From NCBI GenBank assembly GCA_031292385.1, contig JARLHE010000041.1, forward strand, positions 1 through 64,000: 64,000 nucleotides of DNA, given 5' to 3'. The position numbers and the translations under genes were made by a program. This stretch comes from Oligoflexia bacterium. Its GTDB lineage: Bacteria; Bdellovibrionota; UBA1018. Below are positions 36,375-45,421 of the stretch, piece after piece; position 1 is the first letter of the stretch; each line of letters begins with the position of its first letter. The notes under the pieces are model-generated. The model searched no databases, was not told the origin of the DNA, and saw only the letters and a program-made list of their open reading frames with translations.

Positions 36375-37201
36375 GGAAAATGAAGCTCTCGGCCCGGTTG
36401 AGCCTGGCTTTCTTGATGCTGATTTCGCTCATGGCCATTTCCGCGCCTCTCATCACCCGGCACTCCTATGACGAGCAGAACATCCAGCGCCGACTTGAAG
36501 CCCCCTCTCACGACTACTGGATGGGAACCGATCTCTTGGGGCGCGATCTCTACAGCCGAATGCTCTACGGCGCGCGCACCTCGCTGACCGTAGGCATCTG
36601 CACGACGCTTGCCGCGCTCTTGCTGGGCCTCCTGGGCGGCGCGACCGCCGGTTACTTCGGAGGACGCATCGACCGCGCGCTCATGCGAGTGGTCGATCTT
36701 TTCTACTTATTCCCTAGCCTGTTGCTCGCGATTCTTTTGATGATCTTTCTCGGCCGCGGCCTTTCCGGGATCCTCATATCAATCAGCCTCACCGCCTGGG
36801 TCGTGCAAGCTCGCTTGGTGCGCGGGCAAGTGCTTCAGGCGCGCGAGCTCGCCTATGTGGAATCGGCTCGAGCGCTGGGCCTGGGAAACGCGCGGATTAT
36901 CTTTCGCCACGTCGTTCCCAATCTCTGGGGACCCATTATCGTATCGCTGACTTTGCAAATTCCGACCAACATCATGGCCGAAAGCTTTCTGTCTTTTTTG
37001 GGCTTAGGCATCCGTCCCCCGCTCTCGAGCTGGGGAACTCTGGCCGCCGACGGGCTTCGAGCCATTCGCTACGCGCCCCATCTCATCATATTTCCGGGCG
37101 GAATCTTGTTTCTTACCGCGCTCGCGTTCAACACGCTGGGCGATTGGCTTGCCGGTTGGCTCGATCCCGCTAGAGCGAGAATTCTGCCGTCGCGACAGTA
37201 A
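36371..37201 (+). CDS. Oligopeptide/dipeptide ABC permease (OppC/DppC)
   Basis: A 276-residue partner permease. After the N-terminal helix it shows YWMGTDLLGRDLYSRMLYGARTSL (in part, near 45-65), typical of OppC/DppC, the VESARALGLGNARIIFRHVVPN coupling loop and the FLGLGIRPPLSSWGTL C-terminal segment. It overlaps OppB by 4 bases and its 3' end overlaps the convergent dehydratase gene by 32 bases. The likely substrate-binding partner is encoded on the opposite strand at 37995-39590. Confidence 0.92.
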   Translation: MRKMKLSARLSLAFLMLISLMAISAPLITRHSYDEQNIQRRLEAPSHDYWMGTDLLGRDLYSRMLYGARTSLTVGICTTLAALLLGLLGGATAGYFGGRIDRALMRVVDLFYLFPSLLLAILLMIFLGRGLSGILISISLTAWVVQARLVRGQVLQARELAYVESARALGLGNARIIFRHVVPNLWGPIIVSLTLQIPTNIMAESFLSFLGLGIRPPLSSWGTLAADGLRAIRYAPHLIIFPGGILFLTALAFNTLGDWLAGWLDPARARILPSRQ

Positions 37202-37574
37202 CGATTTCGTCCTTTTGGTTTTTCGCCGAAAGATCCAGAACGACTCGCTCGGGGGTCGCTTCTTTCACCACTCCGCCAACCGAGATTTGATCTCCCAGCT
37301 GAACCATCGATTTGAAGCGTGTTTGGAGACGCGTCATATGCAAATCGTTTCGCCCCGCCTCGTCGAGTACCGCCCGCAGCGCGCGCTCTCCCAAGAAACC
37401 GGCCGAGAGCATCCCGTGGGCGATCACGCCGGGCAGGCCCATCGACTTCGCGACCTCCTCGTCGAGGTGAATCGCGTTGTGATCGCCGGAAGCATCGGCG
37501 TACCGACGAAGCTGCGGCTGCGTGATGGGATCCAGTCGGATGAAAGGAATTTCGGTACCTGCAGTCAAAGTCAT
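37170..37574 (-). CDS. MaoC/HadB-like dehydratase
   Basis: A 134-residue hot-dog-fold hydratase. The catalytic hydratase-2 motif appears as YADASGDHNAIHLDEEVAKS (25-44), with the Asp/His pair expected of MaoC-like enoyl-CoA or 3-hydroxyacyl-ACP dehydratases. It is followed by a gene pattern like mycobacterial HadA-HadB: the upstream neighbour has the non-catalytic partner fold. A role in fatty-acid modification is inferred. The 3' end overlaps the convergent permease gene by 32 bases. Confidence 0.8.
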   Translation of the reverse strand: MTLTAGTEIPFIRLDPITQPQLRRYADASGDHNAIHLDEEVAKSMGLPGVIAHGMLSAGFLGERALRAVLDEAGRNDLHMTRLQTRFKSMVQLGDQISVGGVVKEATPERVVLDLSAKNQKDEIVTVATAEFSL

Positions 37575-37590
37575 GGTTTCAATCTTTCAA

Positions 37591-37998
37591 TCAATCCCGG
37601 GTGATAATCGTGGTCTTACAGGCGCCGACCTCGATGTCGGAACCCCCCGCGCGGGAGGCGGTCACGCTGGTTTCAAAAACCATGAACTTCATCGAACCGG
37701 TTTTGCTCTGCTTTTCGAGCGCCTTCACCAACTTGGTCACGTAAGTGAGCCGATCATTCGGCAAAATGGGTTGCTTGTAACAATACTCCTGATCGGTGTG
37801 AAGCACGGCCGAAAGCGGGATGCCGATCTCATCGAGAAGCTTGAACATTCCCGGAAGGAGCACCGCCATAAAGGTCGGCGGCGCCTCGCCGCGGTATTTC
37901 GCTCCGACCGCCGCACAAAACGCCTTCAGCTTCTCTTCCGTCGCATGATACGGCGTAATAGGCGCTTCGCGCCCAATAAAAGATTTAATATCGCTCAC
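37591..37998 (-). CDS. MaoC N-terminal-like (HadA-type) dehydratase subunit
   Basis: A 135-residue protein with the MaoC-dehydratase N-terminal (FAS1-DH) fold: FIGREAPITPYHATEEKLKAFC (in part), PPTFMAVLLPG near 40-50 and QEYCYKQPILPNDRLTY near 70-86. This type lacks the catalytic Asp/His pair and pairs with a HadB-type subunit, here the next gene 16 bases downstream. It overlaps the oligopeptide-binding gene by ATGA. Presumed to form a heterodimeric 3-hydroxyacyl dehydratase. Confidence 0.78.
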   Translation of the reverse strand: MSDIKSFIGREAPITPYHATEEKLKAFCAAVGAKYRGEAPPTFMAVLLPGMFKLLDEIGIPLSAVLHTDQEYCYKQPILPNDRLTYVTKLVKALEKQSKTGSMKFMVFETSVTASRAGGSDIEVGACKTTIITRD

Positions 37999-39590
37999 GG
38001 GTGACTCACCACCAAATTGACCTTCTTCAAAAACATATAGTTCAGCGGATTCATCTCCAATGCCTGGACACGCTTTTTGACCAACGCGATAATCGGCTCG
38101 TAATAAAGAGGAACGATCACCGCCTCTTGTTCTAAAAGAATCTTTTGTGCTGCGATATCATATTTTTCCCGTTCTTTCGAATTCTTAGCATAGCGCGCCG
38201 CGAGAACGAGATCGTCGTACTGAGAATTCTTCCAACGAGTGCGGTTATTCCCTGACTCACCCAGCCAAAGGGAAAGAAAATTATCGGGATCCGGGTAATC
38301 GGCGCTCCAACTGAGCAAGAACATCGGATAAGACGCAAGCTCGAGCTGCGCCCGGAAGGTCTTGTTATCAAAAGGCTCGAGATTGGCCTGGATTCCCAAA
38401 TGGGTTTTCAGTTGAGCTTGAACATACTGCATCAGAGTCAGCATTTGATCCCCGCTCGCCAACACGGCGTCGAAACTGATCGTGCGTCCATCGGCCAATC
38501 CCGACTCCTGCAACTCTTGTTTCGCGCGAACCGGATCGAAGGGCAAACCCAGCGTCTGTGAATAGGCCGCAAGGCCCGGCGGCACGAACGAGGTCGCGGG
38601 GGTCTGATTGCCGTGGAGAATGCGCCCGAACTGGGACTTATCGATCGCCATGGCCACGGCCCGCCGGAACTTCAGATTCGATGACGGATACTGATGGGGA
38701 ACGAATCCCAAATACGCGGTCTTCAGATAAGGAAAGGTCTTCAGCTCCGGGTTACCCGCGAGCCGACTGAGATTCACGGTATCGAGATCGGTCACGAAAT
38801 CGATTTTCCCGGACTCATAAAGGCTGACCGCCGTGGCATCGTCTTTCACGATCAAACCCACGACCTGATCGACATTGCCGCGCTTTGCCCAATAAAGCGG
38901 GTTGGCGCGCATCACGATCCGGTTCTCGACATCGTGGGCGGTCAGAATGAACGGACCGAGCGTCACCATTCGCCCCGGAGATTCCCACTGCAAGCCGTAT
39001 TTCGCCACCACGTCCTCGCGAACGGGAAACGTCACCCAAAACGTCGGAATATCGATCCAATGGGCGACGGGCTTTTTCAGCTTCACGACAAAGGTGTGAT
39101 CATCCGGAGCCGAAATACCGACCTGCGAGAAATCCTTGAGCTTGCCCGAGCCATACTCCTCGGCACCCACGATATCGTACAAAAGATAGGCGTACGGGGC
39201 CGCGGTGGCCGGTGACAAAAGGCGCTTCCAACTGGCGACGAAATCCTGGGCGCGGAGCGGGACCGAATCGCTCCAAAGAACACCGGCGCGAAGGTGAAAA
39301 GTATAGGTCAATCCGTCGGGACTGATCTTCCAGCTCTCGGCGAGCTGGGGGACCGGCTTGAGCTTTTCGTCAAAGCTCACCAGCCCTTCCATCAGATTGA
39401 CCAAAAGATTCGTCTCGATCGGGGTGTGGGCCCGGTTCCAATCCAGAGTCTCGGGCTCCTGCGAGAGCCGCATGGTGAACGTGTTGAGCTCGGCGGCGCC
39501 GGCGGAGGCGCTCGCCAGAAGCAAAGCGATCGAGAAAAGGCGACTAACGAAGCCGATACGAATCCTGCGGTTGTAGCGATTAATGACCAT
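37995..39590 (-). CDS. Oligopeptide-binding protein (SBP family 5)
   Basis: A 531-residue periplasmic substrate-binding protein of the OppA/DppA type with a twin-basic-rich signal region and a hydrophobic core ending AGAA near residue 33. Family motifs include MRLSQEPETLDWNRAH, LMEGLVSFDEKLKPVPQLAESW and YYEPIIALVKKRVQ near the end. The ATG at 39590 is chosen because the longer form starts inside fdx; it still overlaps fdx by 11 bases. It lies directly behind the isc operon and may feed the convergent OppB/OppC permeases. Confidence 0.9.
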   Translation of the reverse strand: MVINRYNRRIRIGFVSRLFSIALLLASASAGAAELNTFTMRLSQEPETLDWNRAHTPIETNLLVNLMEGLVSFDEKLKPVPQLAESWKISPDGLTYTFHLRAGVLWSDSVPLRAQDFVASWKRLLSPATAAPYAYLLYDIVGAEEYGSGKLKDFSQVGISAPDDHTFVVKLKKPVAHWIDIPTFWVTFPVREDVVAKYGLQWESPGRMVTLGPFILTAHDVENRIVMRANPLYWAKRGNVDQVVGLIVKDDATAVSLYESGKIDFVTDLDTVNLSRLAGNPELKTFPYLKTAYLGFVPHQYPSSNLKFRRAVAMAIDKSQFGRILHGNQTPATSFVPPGLAAYSQTLGLPFDPVRAKQELQESGLADGRTISFDAVLASGDQMLTLMQYVQAQLKTHLGIQANLEPFDNKTFRAQLELASYPMFLLSWSADYPDPDNFLSLWLGESGNNRTRWKNSQYDDLVLAARYAKNSKEREKYDIAAQKILLEQEAVIVPLYYEPIIALVKKRVQALEMNPLNYMFLKKVNLVVSHP

Positions 39591-39882
39591 GCCCGATGTT
39601 CTGGATCTCAACCACCACATCGCCATGAACATAGGCCCGGCAGCCCAGGCGCGACTGGAGCGTGATCGAAGTCGCGCGATCCAGGCGCTCCTCTTCGTCT
39701 TCTTCGATCGGTGAAAGCGAATTGAGGCCCGATTTCACGTGAATATGACAGGTCGTGCAGGCGCAAAAACCGCCGCATGCGTGCTGAAGCGGAACGTCGT
39801 TCTCGATCGCGACATCGAGGACGCTTTGCCCGTCCTTCGCCTCGTAGGTTTCGTTCATCGGAAGAAAGGTGACTTTTGGCAT
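39580..39882 (-). CDS. fdx: [2Fe-2S] ferredoxin of the ISC system
   Basis: Electron donor for Fe-S cluster assembly. The 100-residue protein shows the ISC-type ligand spacing Cys36-x5-Cys42-x2-Cys45-x35-Cys81 and the YEAKDGQSVLDVAIENDVPL N-terminus of adrenodoxin-like ferredoxins. Gap to hscA is only 3 bases, keeping the classical hscB-hscA-fdx order. No iscX follows. Confidence 0.95.
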   Translation of the reverse strand: MPKVTFLPMNETYEAKDGQSVLDVAIENDVPLQHACGGFCACTTCHIHVKSGLNSLSPIEEDEEERLDRATSITLQSRLGCRAYVHGDVVVEIQNIGHGH

Positions 39883-39885
39883 AAA

Positions 39886-41730
39886 TTACTCCGCCCCGCG
39901 GGCAAGCGCCTCCTTAAGGATCAAATCGGCGAGTTTGCGGCTGGCTTCATCCAGAAGAAAAGCGCATTGCCGGATCTTCTGGGCATCCGGTTGGCGAAGG
40001 GCTTTCCGCAAATCCGCGAGCCGGTCCCGGATCAATTCCGCCTCTGCGGGCGTCAGCAGCCGATCCGCGTCCGGCAAACGTTTTTCCGCGGCCCGGATCG
40101 CGGGCTCGACTTCGTTGCGGGCTTCCGCGAGCTTCCTGAATTCCACGTCGGCCTCGGCGTACTTGGCCCGCTCTTCGAGCAAGCGCTCGATCTCGGTATC
40201 GCTCAAGCCGAAGCTCGGGCGCACTTCGACGGATTGCTCATCGCCGGTCTGGAGATTTTTCGCCGAAACCTGGAGAATCCCGTCAGCGTCGATCAGAAAC
40301 GAAACCTCGACTCGCGCCTCGCCCGCCGGGCGAGGATCCACGCGAAGCTTGAAGCGCGCCAGCGAGCGGTTATCCGCCACGCGCTCGCGCTCGCCTTGAA
40401 GCACATGGATATCGACCGCCGTCTGATTGTCGACAAAGGTCGTGAAACGCTCGCGAGCCACGGTCGGGATCGGGGTGTTGCGCGAGATCAGGGGCGACAT
40501 GAGGCCGCCGTAAATCTCGATTCCAAGCGAAAGCGGGACGACATCGAGCAAAAGCAGATCGCGATTGTTTCCGGCCAAAATATCGGCCTGAATCGCCGCG
40601 CCGGCCGCCACCACCTCGTCGGGATGCATCGAGGTATTCGGCTCGCGCCCGAAGATTTCGCGCGCCACGCGCTGAACGACCGAGAGGCGCGTCGGCCCGC
40701 CCACGAGCACGACGTCCGATAAATCGCCAGGCTTCAAGCCCGCGTCTTTGAGCGCCTTCAGGCAAGGCTCGCGCGTGCGAAGCAAAATCGGCTCGATCAG
40801 GCTCTCGAACTCCTTCACGGTCCACTCCCGCGAGTACTTTTTCCCGGCGATTTCAGCCTCAAAAAGCGCAAGCGGCTTTTCCGAAAGGGAGATTTTCGTC
40901 GTTTCCGCCGCTTCGAGCAAAGCCGCGAGCTGACCGGGATCAGCCATGGGGTTGATTCCCCAACGCTCACCGATTTCCTGCGCGGCGACTCGAACCAAAG
41001 CCTGGTCCAAATCATCTCCGCCCAGGGTCGTATCGCCGTTGGTGGCCAAAACCTCGAACACGCCGTCGCGCAACTTCAGGATCGAAACGTCGAACGTTCC
41101 GCCGCCCAGATCGTAAACCGCGATCAAGCCTTCTTTTTTGCGATCGAGTCCGTACGCGAGCGACGCGGCCGTCGGCTCGTTCACGATGCGCAGAACATCC
41201 AAGCCCGCGAGGCGCCCGGCCGTGCGCGTCGCCTGGCGCTGGCTGTCGTTGAAATAGGCGGGTACGGTGATGACCGCGCGGGTGACGGGACCGCCCAGCG
41301 CCTTTTCAGCCGAGAGCTTCAGCTCGTGCAAGATCATCGCGGAAATTTCGACTGCCGAATAAAGGCGATCGCCCACGCGAACCCTCACGCCCCCCTCGCC
41401 CGGGGTGATTTCATAGGGAAGCTTTCCGGATTCGGCCTCGATGTCGGCGAAGCCCTTGCCGAGCAAACGCTTCACCGAAAAAACGGTGTGGCTCGCATCC
41501 CGGACTTTTTTAGCTTTCGCGGCATAGCCCACCACCGGATGCGCGGCGCCCCGCCCATCTCCATCGATGAAACTGACGATCGAGGGCAAAAGCCTTCGGC
41601 CCTCGCGCGACATCAAGACCTCCGGCTTCCCGTCGCGCACGATCGCCACGAGACTGTGGGTCGTCCCAAGATCAATTCCAACAATAGGGCCCGCGGTGGG
41701 GTCGGATTTTTGACCGATCTGTATAGCCAT
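39886..41730 (-). CDS. hscA: Fe-S chaperone HscA (Hsp70 family)
   Basis: Specialised Hsp70 that releases clusters from IscU. The 614-residue protein has the [14 protein letters not shown] phosphate loop near residues 16-29, the [12 protein letters not shown] segment and the [14 protein letters not shown] motif, with a C-terminal substrate domain after about 390. It binds the LPPIK peptide of IscU. It sits between hscB (3-base gap) and fdx (3-base gap), with no obvious separate promoter. Confidence 0.95.
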   Translation of the reverse strand: MAIQIGQKSDPTAGPIVGIDLGTTHSLVAIVRDGKPEVLMSREGRRLLPSIVSFIDGDGRGAAHPVVGYAAKAKKVRDASHTVFSVKRLLGKGFADIEAESGKLPYEITPGEGGVRVRVGDRLYSAVEISAMILHELKLSAEKALGGPVTRAVITVPAYFNDSQRQATRTAGRLAGLDVLRIVNEPTAASLAYGLDRKKEGLIAVYDLGGGTFDVSILKLRDGVFEVLATNGDTTLGGDDLDQALVRVAAQEIGERWGINPMADPGQLAALLEAAETTKISLSEKPLALFEAEIAGKKYSREWTVKEFESLIEPILLRTREPCLKALKDAGLKPGDLSDVVLVGGPTRLSVVQRVAREIFGREPNTSMHPDEVVAAGAAIQADILAGNNRDLLLLDVVPLSLGIEIYGGLMSPLISRNTPIPTVARERFTTFVDNQTAVDIHVLQGERERVADNRSLARFKLRVDPRPAGEARVEVSFLIDADGILQVSAKNLQTGDEQSVEVRPSFGLSDTEIERLLEERAKYAEADVEFRKLAEARNEVEPAIRAAEKRLPDADRLLTPAEAELIRDRLADLRKALRQPDAQKIRQCAFLLDEASRKLADLILKEALARGAE

Positions 41731-41733
41731 GAA

Positions 41734-42282
41734 TCAATGCGCTCTCTGAGCTTTGATCCGCTCGATATCACGCTCCATCGAGCTGAGGTAGCTTTCTTGT
41801 CGGATGACCTCAGCAATTTGAGCTAAAATCGCCCGGTAGGCATCCAAATGGACCCGCTCGGCCTCAAGATCCGCCTGCCGCTCCAATTCGGCGATCTGCC
41901 GCTCGCGGGTTTGCTTGAGCGCCGCGAATTCGGCCTCAAATTGGGCAAGCTTCGCCTGCGCCGCCCCGGGATCCTCCATCAGCGCGTCTTGAAGCTCAAA
42001 CCAGCCTTCCGCAAGCTCCATCGGGATCTGAGATCCCTGAGAGACCACCAGGCCTTCGAGCTCCAAAAGATGGCTTCGGCGGTAGACCGGATCCTTCAAG
42101 GTGCGATAAGCCTGGTTCAAATCGCTCATCTTTTCAAGCGAGAGCCGCTGGGCGTCCGCACCCCCCGTCGTAAAACGGTCCGGATGGATTTCGCGCGAAA
42201 TCTGATAGTAGCGCCGTTCTAAATCAGCGCTATCGAGCGCGAAACGGCGTTTCACTCCAAGCGCGGAGAAACAGTCGATCAC
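41734..42282 (-). CDS. hscB: Fe-S co-chaperone HscB (J-domain protein)
   Basis: J-domain protein that delivers IscU to HscA. The J-domain HPD tripeptide (REIHPDRF) lies near residue 35, followed by a C-terminal three-helix IscU-binding domain. I place the start at GTG 42282, one base after the iscA stop, giving 182 residues beginning (V)IDCFSALGV; a longer reading from ATG 42345 would be encoded almost entirely inside iscA and has a composition unlike HscB. No clear ribosome-binding site is visible for either start. Confidence 0.85.
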   Translation of the reverse strand: MIDCFSALGVKRRFALDSADLERRYYQISREIHPDRFTTGGADAQRLSLEKMSDLNQAYRTLKDPVYRRSHLLELEGLVVSQGSQIPMELAEGWFELQDALMEDPGAAQAKLAQFEAEFAALKQTRERQIAELERQADLEAERVHLDAYRAILAQIAEVIRQESYLSSMERDIERIKAQRAH

Positions 42283-42283
42283 G

Positions 42284-42613
42284 TTAAGCGGAGAAGCTAT
42301 TCCCGCAGCCGCAGGTGCGCTTCGCGTTGGGATTATTGAAAACAAAACCCGTTCCGTTCAATCCGTCCGAAAAATCGAGCTCGGTTCCCGCGAGATAAAG
42401 AAAAGACTTGGGGTCGACGATGACTTTCACGCCGTCTTTTTCAAAAACCTTGTCGTTCGATGTGGCAGGCTGAGCATCGAATCCCAGCTTATAGCTCATG
42501 CCCGAGCAGCCGCCGCCCACGACCTGAACCCGGAGGCTCGCGTTCGTCGCCGTCGGATCGCTCGCCTGGATGCGCTTGATTTCGTTGACCGCCTTTTGAC
42601 TGATATTGATCAT
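42284..42613 (-). CDS. iscA: A-type Fe-S carrier IscA
   Basis: HesB/IscA-family carrier of 109 residues. Three conserved Cys are visible: Cys36 in GGGCSGMSY, and Cys101/Cys103 in the C-terminal TCGCGNSFS. The intact FVFNNPNAKRTCGCG end supports function. Two bases separate it from the iscU stop. Position between iscU and hscB matches the classical isc operon. Confidence 0.96.
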   Translation of the reverse strand: MINISQKAVNEIKRIQASDPTATNASLRVQVVGGGCSGMSYKLGFDAQPATSNDKVFEKDGVKVIVDPKSFLYLAGTELDFSDGLNGTGFVFNNPNAKRTCGCGNSFSA

Positions 42614-42615
42614 GT

Positions 42616-42999
42616 TTACGCCCTCTTTTTGAGGTAGTCGCCGATCGCCGCCTTAATGGCATCTTCGGCAAGCACGGAACAATGGATTTTGATCGGAGGA
42701 AGCGAAAGCTCTTCCACGATCTCGGTGTTTTTGATGGCCAGGGCTTGCTCGATCGTCTTGCCCTTCACCCATTCGGTGGCAAGCGAGGAACTCGCGATCG
42801 CGCTTCCGCAACCGAAGGTCTTGAACTTGGCGTCCTTGATGATCCCGGTCTTTTCGTCGATCTCGACTTGAAGCTTCATCACGTCGCCGCACTCAGGCGC
42901 GCCGACCAGACCGGTGCCTACGTTTTTCTGGTTCTTGTCGAGAGAACCGACGTTTTTCGGGTTTTCGAAATGATCGATGACTTTGTTCGTGTATGCCAT
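42616..42999 (-). CDS. iscU: Fe-S scaffold protein IscU
   Basis: The 127-residue scaffold on which [2Fe-2S] clusters are built. Ligands Cys37, Asp39, Cys64, His106 and Cys107 are all present, as is the HscA-recognition LPPIK (100-104). N-terminal MAYTNKVIDHFENPKNVG is canonical. It lies 12 bases after iscS, so sulfur donor and scaffold are expressed together. Confidence 0.98.
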   Translation of the reverse strand: MAYTNKVIDHFENPKNVGSLDKNQKNVGTGLVGAPECGDVMKLQVEIDEKTGIIKDAKFKTFGCGSAIASSSLATEWVKGKTIEQALAIKNTEIVEELSLPPIKIHCSVLAEDAIKAAIGDYLKKRA

Positions 43000-43011
43000 A
43001 AACTGCTCCCT

Positions 43012-44226
43012 TTAGTGCGCTGTCCATTGAACGGATTTCAAATCGACGCCTTCTTTTACCATTTCGTACAGCGGCGAGAGGTCCCGCAGCTTTTTCACCG
43101 TCGTCACGATTTTTTCAATCGCGAAATCGATCTCTTCCTCGGTGGTGAACCGCCCGAGGCCGAAGCGGATGCTGGTATGAGCCAGGTCTTCCCCGACCCC
43201 CAACGCTCTCAGCACGTACGAAACTTCGAGCGAAGCCGAGGTGCAAGCCGAACCGCTCGAAACCGCCAACTCCTTCATTCCCATCATCAACGACTCGCCC
43301 TCGACGAAAGCGAAGCTCACGTTGAGGTTGTTCGGAAGGTGATCGGTCGGGTGACCGTTGAGGTAAATCTCATCGAGACCGGCGCGAATGCCGTCCCAAA
43401 GCTTGTCGCGCAAGCGACGTAACCGAGGAACCTCGGCGTCCATGTATTTCATGGCGAGCTCGCAAGCTTTGCCGAACCCAACGATGCCCGGCACGTTCAA
43501 AGTGCCGGAGCGCATGCCACGCTCGTGCCCGCCCCCGTGCATGATCGGGGCGAGACGGACGCGGGGATTGCGCCGGCGCACATAAAGAGCGGCGACGCCC
43601 TTCGGGCCGTAAATTTTATGCGCGGTCAAAGACAGCAGATCGATTTTCATTTTCTCGACATCGAGAGGAAACTTTCCCGCCGCCTGCACGGCGTCGGTGT
43701 GGAAAATGACGCCCATATCGTGACAGAGGGCTCCGATTTCAGCGACGGGATTGATCGTGCCGATTTCGTTGTTGGCCGTCATGATCGAAACCAGGATGGT
43801 GTCGGGGCGAATCGCCTGGCGAACCGAATCGACCGAAACCTGGCCGTAACGATCGACCGGCAGAAAGGTCACGGTATAGCCGCTTTTCTCGAGGTGCTCG
43901 CAGGTATCGAGCACTGATTTATGCTCGATCGCCGAGGTGACGATGTGGCGGCCTTTTTCCTTGTACATTTCGGCCGCGCCCATGATCGCGAGATTGTTGC
44001 TCTCGGTCGCGCCGCTGGTGAAGATGATTTCCTTGTCGCTCGCGCCGATCAGCCGTCCTACTTGGGCGCGCGCCTTCTCGACCGCGGCCTCGGCCGTCCA
44101 GCCGAACTCGTGGTTGCGGCTTGCGGCGTTGCCGTAAATTTGGGTGAAATAAGGCAACATCGTCTGCAGAACGTCAGGATCCACCTGCGTCGTCGCCTGA
44201 TTGTCGAGATAGATAGGAAGCTTCAT
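43012..44226 (-). CDS. iscS: Cysteine desulfurase IscS
   Basis: PLP enzyme that takes sulfur from cysteine for Fe-S clusters and tRNA thiolation. The 404-residue protein has PLP-binding Lys204 ([10 protein letters not shown]), the SGATESNN motif near 71-78 and the active-site loop [17 protein letters not shown] with Cys328, matching the E. coli numbering. An HEFGW segment near 39-43 is also present. It is 19 bases downstream of iscR and leads the structural isc genes. Confidence 0.98.
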   Translation of the reverse strand: MKLPIYLDNQATTQVDPDVLQTMLPYFTQIYGNAASRNHEFGWTAEAAVEKARAQVGRLIGASDKEIIFTSGATESNNLAIMGAAEMYKEKGRHIVTSAIEHKSVLDTCEHLEKSGYTVTFLPVDRYGQVSVDSVRQAIRPDTILVSIMTANNEIGTINPVAEIGALCHDMGVIFHTDAVQAAGKFPLDVEKMKIDLLSLTAHKIYGPKGVAALYVRRRNPRVRLAPIMHGGGHERGMRSGTLNVPGIVGFGKACELAMKYMDAEVPRLRRLRDKLWDGIRAGLDEIYLNGHPTDHLPNNLNVSFAFVEGESLMMGMKELAVSSGSACTSASLEVSYVLRALGVGEDLAHTSIRFGLGRFTTEEEIDFAIEKIVTTVKKLRDLSPLYEMVKEGVDLKSVQWTAH

Positions 44227-44245
44227 TTAAACATTCTCCTGCCTT

Positions 44246-44779
44246 TTAAGGCTCGTCTCCCAAAGACGCGTGCATAACCGCCGCCTGGGCCGCCATAGGA
44301 TGAACCGCGAACGTCACGTCGTGCGAGGAGTGACCCACCAGATCGGCCAGGCGGATTTCGGACAAAAACTTCTGCACGCGTCCATTCAGATCGGACATGA
44401 GATGCTTGATCTCGCACCGCTGACGGTATTCGCAGCCTTTATCGACCGGAACTTCTTCCGGCCCTCCGGGCGATGCACAAGCAACCACCGACTGCGAACC
44501 TTCCATCAGCTCCAAAAATTCCGATAGGTTGACGTCTTCCAGGCAGCGCCGCAAGGTATACCCACCGCGCGCCCCTTGGGCGGATTGAATCAAACCCGTG
44601 TCTTTTAAACGCTGAAGGGTCTTGGCCGTGATCTCAAACGGCAGTCCGTACGTATCCGAGATCTCGCGGGCGCTGGTCACAACGCATTCATGGGAACCCA
44701 CGGGGGATTCTCCCCGCTTTCGGTTCATATGCCGCAGCGCCATAAGGCCGTACTCTGTGGTTCTATTCAGTTTGATCAT
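44246..44779 (-). CDS. iscR: Rrf2-family regulator IscR
   Basis: Fe-S-sensing repressor of the isc operon. The 177-residue protein has an N-terminal winged helix (TTEYGLMALRHMN, SAREISDTYGLPFEITAKTLQRL) and a cluster site from Cys101, Cys116, Cys122 and nearby His126, close to the usual three-Cys-one-His pattern but with a 14-residue insertion between the first two Cys. It has a C-terminal extension to about 177. A near-consensus promoter and palindromes lie directly upstream, suggesting autoregulation. Confidence 0.93.
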   Translation of the reverse strand: MIKLNRTTEYGLMALRHMNRKRGESPVGSHECVVTSAREISDTYGLPFEITAKTLQRLKDTGLIQSAQGARGGYTLRRCLEDVNLSEFLELMEGSQSVVACASPGGPEEVPVDKGCEYRQRCEIKHLMSDLNGRVQKFLSEIRLADLVGHSSHDVTFAVHPMAAQAAVMHASLGDEP

Positions 44780-44794
44780 ACCGTTTGTGTCCGT

Positions 44795-44807
44795 GATATA
44801 CGATATC
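44795..44807 (-). promoter_or_regulatory. Second iscR-upstream palindrome
   Basis: GATAT-ACG-ATATC, a 5-bp inverted repeat with a 3-base centre, lies between the predicted iscR transcription start and its ATG. It repeats the ATACGATAT core of the larger palindrome at 44848-44872, so it is a likely second regulator-binding site in the 5' leader. Confidence 0.5.
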
Positions 44808-44847
44808 CTAAGTCCGACTTCAAGAACAGATCGTCAAGTATCCGGCC

Positions 44848-44872
44848 ATATACGATATATATTATCGTATAT
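44848..44872 (-). promoter_or_regulatory. Palindromic operator overlapping the iscR -10 box
   Basis: A perfect 10-bp inverted repeat (ATATACGATA and TATCGTATAT) with a 5-base TATAT spacer. It covers the -10 box (44861-44866) of the predicted iscR promoter, so a bound dimer would block RNA polymerase. Rrf2-family regulators such as IscR bind palindromes in their own promoters; the sequence here is not the E. coli type 1 or type 2 consensus as I know it. Regulator identity is inferred. Confidence 0.65.
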
Positions 44873-44889
44873 AAGCTGTCATGTGTCAA
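44861..44889 (-). promoter_or_regulatory. Predicted sigma-70 promoter of the isc operon
   Basis: On the minus strand a perfect TTGACA (44884-44889) is followed after exactly 17 bases by GATAAT (44861-44866). The predicted start near 44854 gives a leader of about 75 bases before iscR. The local sequence is unusually AT-rich for this window. Confidence 0.75.
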
Positions 44890-44953
44890 GTTTTTTTAAA
44901 CCTAACCACTTGAAATGTATAGATAATATTATATTTTACAGGCCCAACTGGGC

Positions 44954-45388
44954 TTAGCCTGAATGACTTACCGGAGAGCTCGATCCGGAACTCTCGGCGC
45001 TTCGTTTCTGAGTGACCTCACGAGCAATCAGCTGAAGCACGCCTGAATACTCTACGACCCGTAGAGACGATACGCTGATTTCCAAGGTGACCGTCCGGTC
45101 TTCGGCCAGTTTCCAGACGGTATCGAAGCGATGCCAATCCGCCCGACGCGAAAAAACGCGAACCGCATGGGCGAAATCCTCGCGACAAGAAGGCTCAAGC
45201 CACTGAGTCACCGCGCGCCCGACCAACTTCTCCTTAGGCTGGCCAAAAAGATCCACTCCCCTTTGATTGATATCGAGGATGACGTGGGTGTCTTCGTCCA
45301 AAATCACCACGCAGTCCTGGATTCGATCAAAAAGTTCCAAGTAGGAGGCGACTGGAGCAGGGCTGCCTTTTTGAGCGATGTGACTCAT
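44954..45388 (-). CDS. Single PAS-domain protein
   Basis: A 144-residue protein consisting almost entirely of one PAS domain: ELFDRIQDCVVILDEDTHVILDINQRG (in part), LVGRAVTQWL and the C-terminal VVEYSGVLQLIAREVTQKR. No kinase, GGDEF or DNA-binding output domain is attached. It probably acts by protein-protein contact. It lies upstream of the iscR region on the same strand; its 3' end carries a weak GCCCA/TGGGC hairpin without a T-run. Confidence 0.75.
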   Translation of the reverse strand: MSHIAQKGSPAPVASYLELFDRIQDCVVILDEDTHVILDINQRGVDLFGQPKEKLVGRAVTQWLEPSCREDFAHAVRVFSRRADWHRFDTVWKLAEDRTVTLEISVSSLRVVEYSGVLQLIAREVTQKRSAESSGSSSPVSHSG

Positions 45389-45421
45389 ACTTCCGCTCTT
45401 CGGGATGACGGGCGATTTACT

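Noticed and set aside
44940..44956. GCCCA/TGGGC hairpin at the PAS-gene end as a terminator
   Set aside because: The stem is only 5 bp with a tiny loop and no T-run follows on the minus strand.
44622..44957. A 111-codon plus-strand frame across the iscR promoter
   Set aside because: Overlaps the promoter and the iscR coding start and has no family resemblance.
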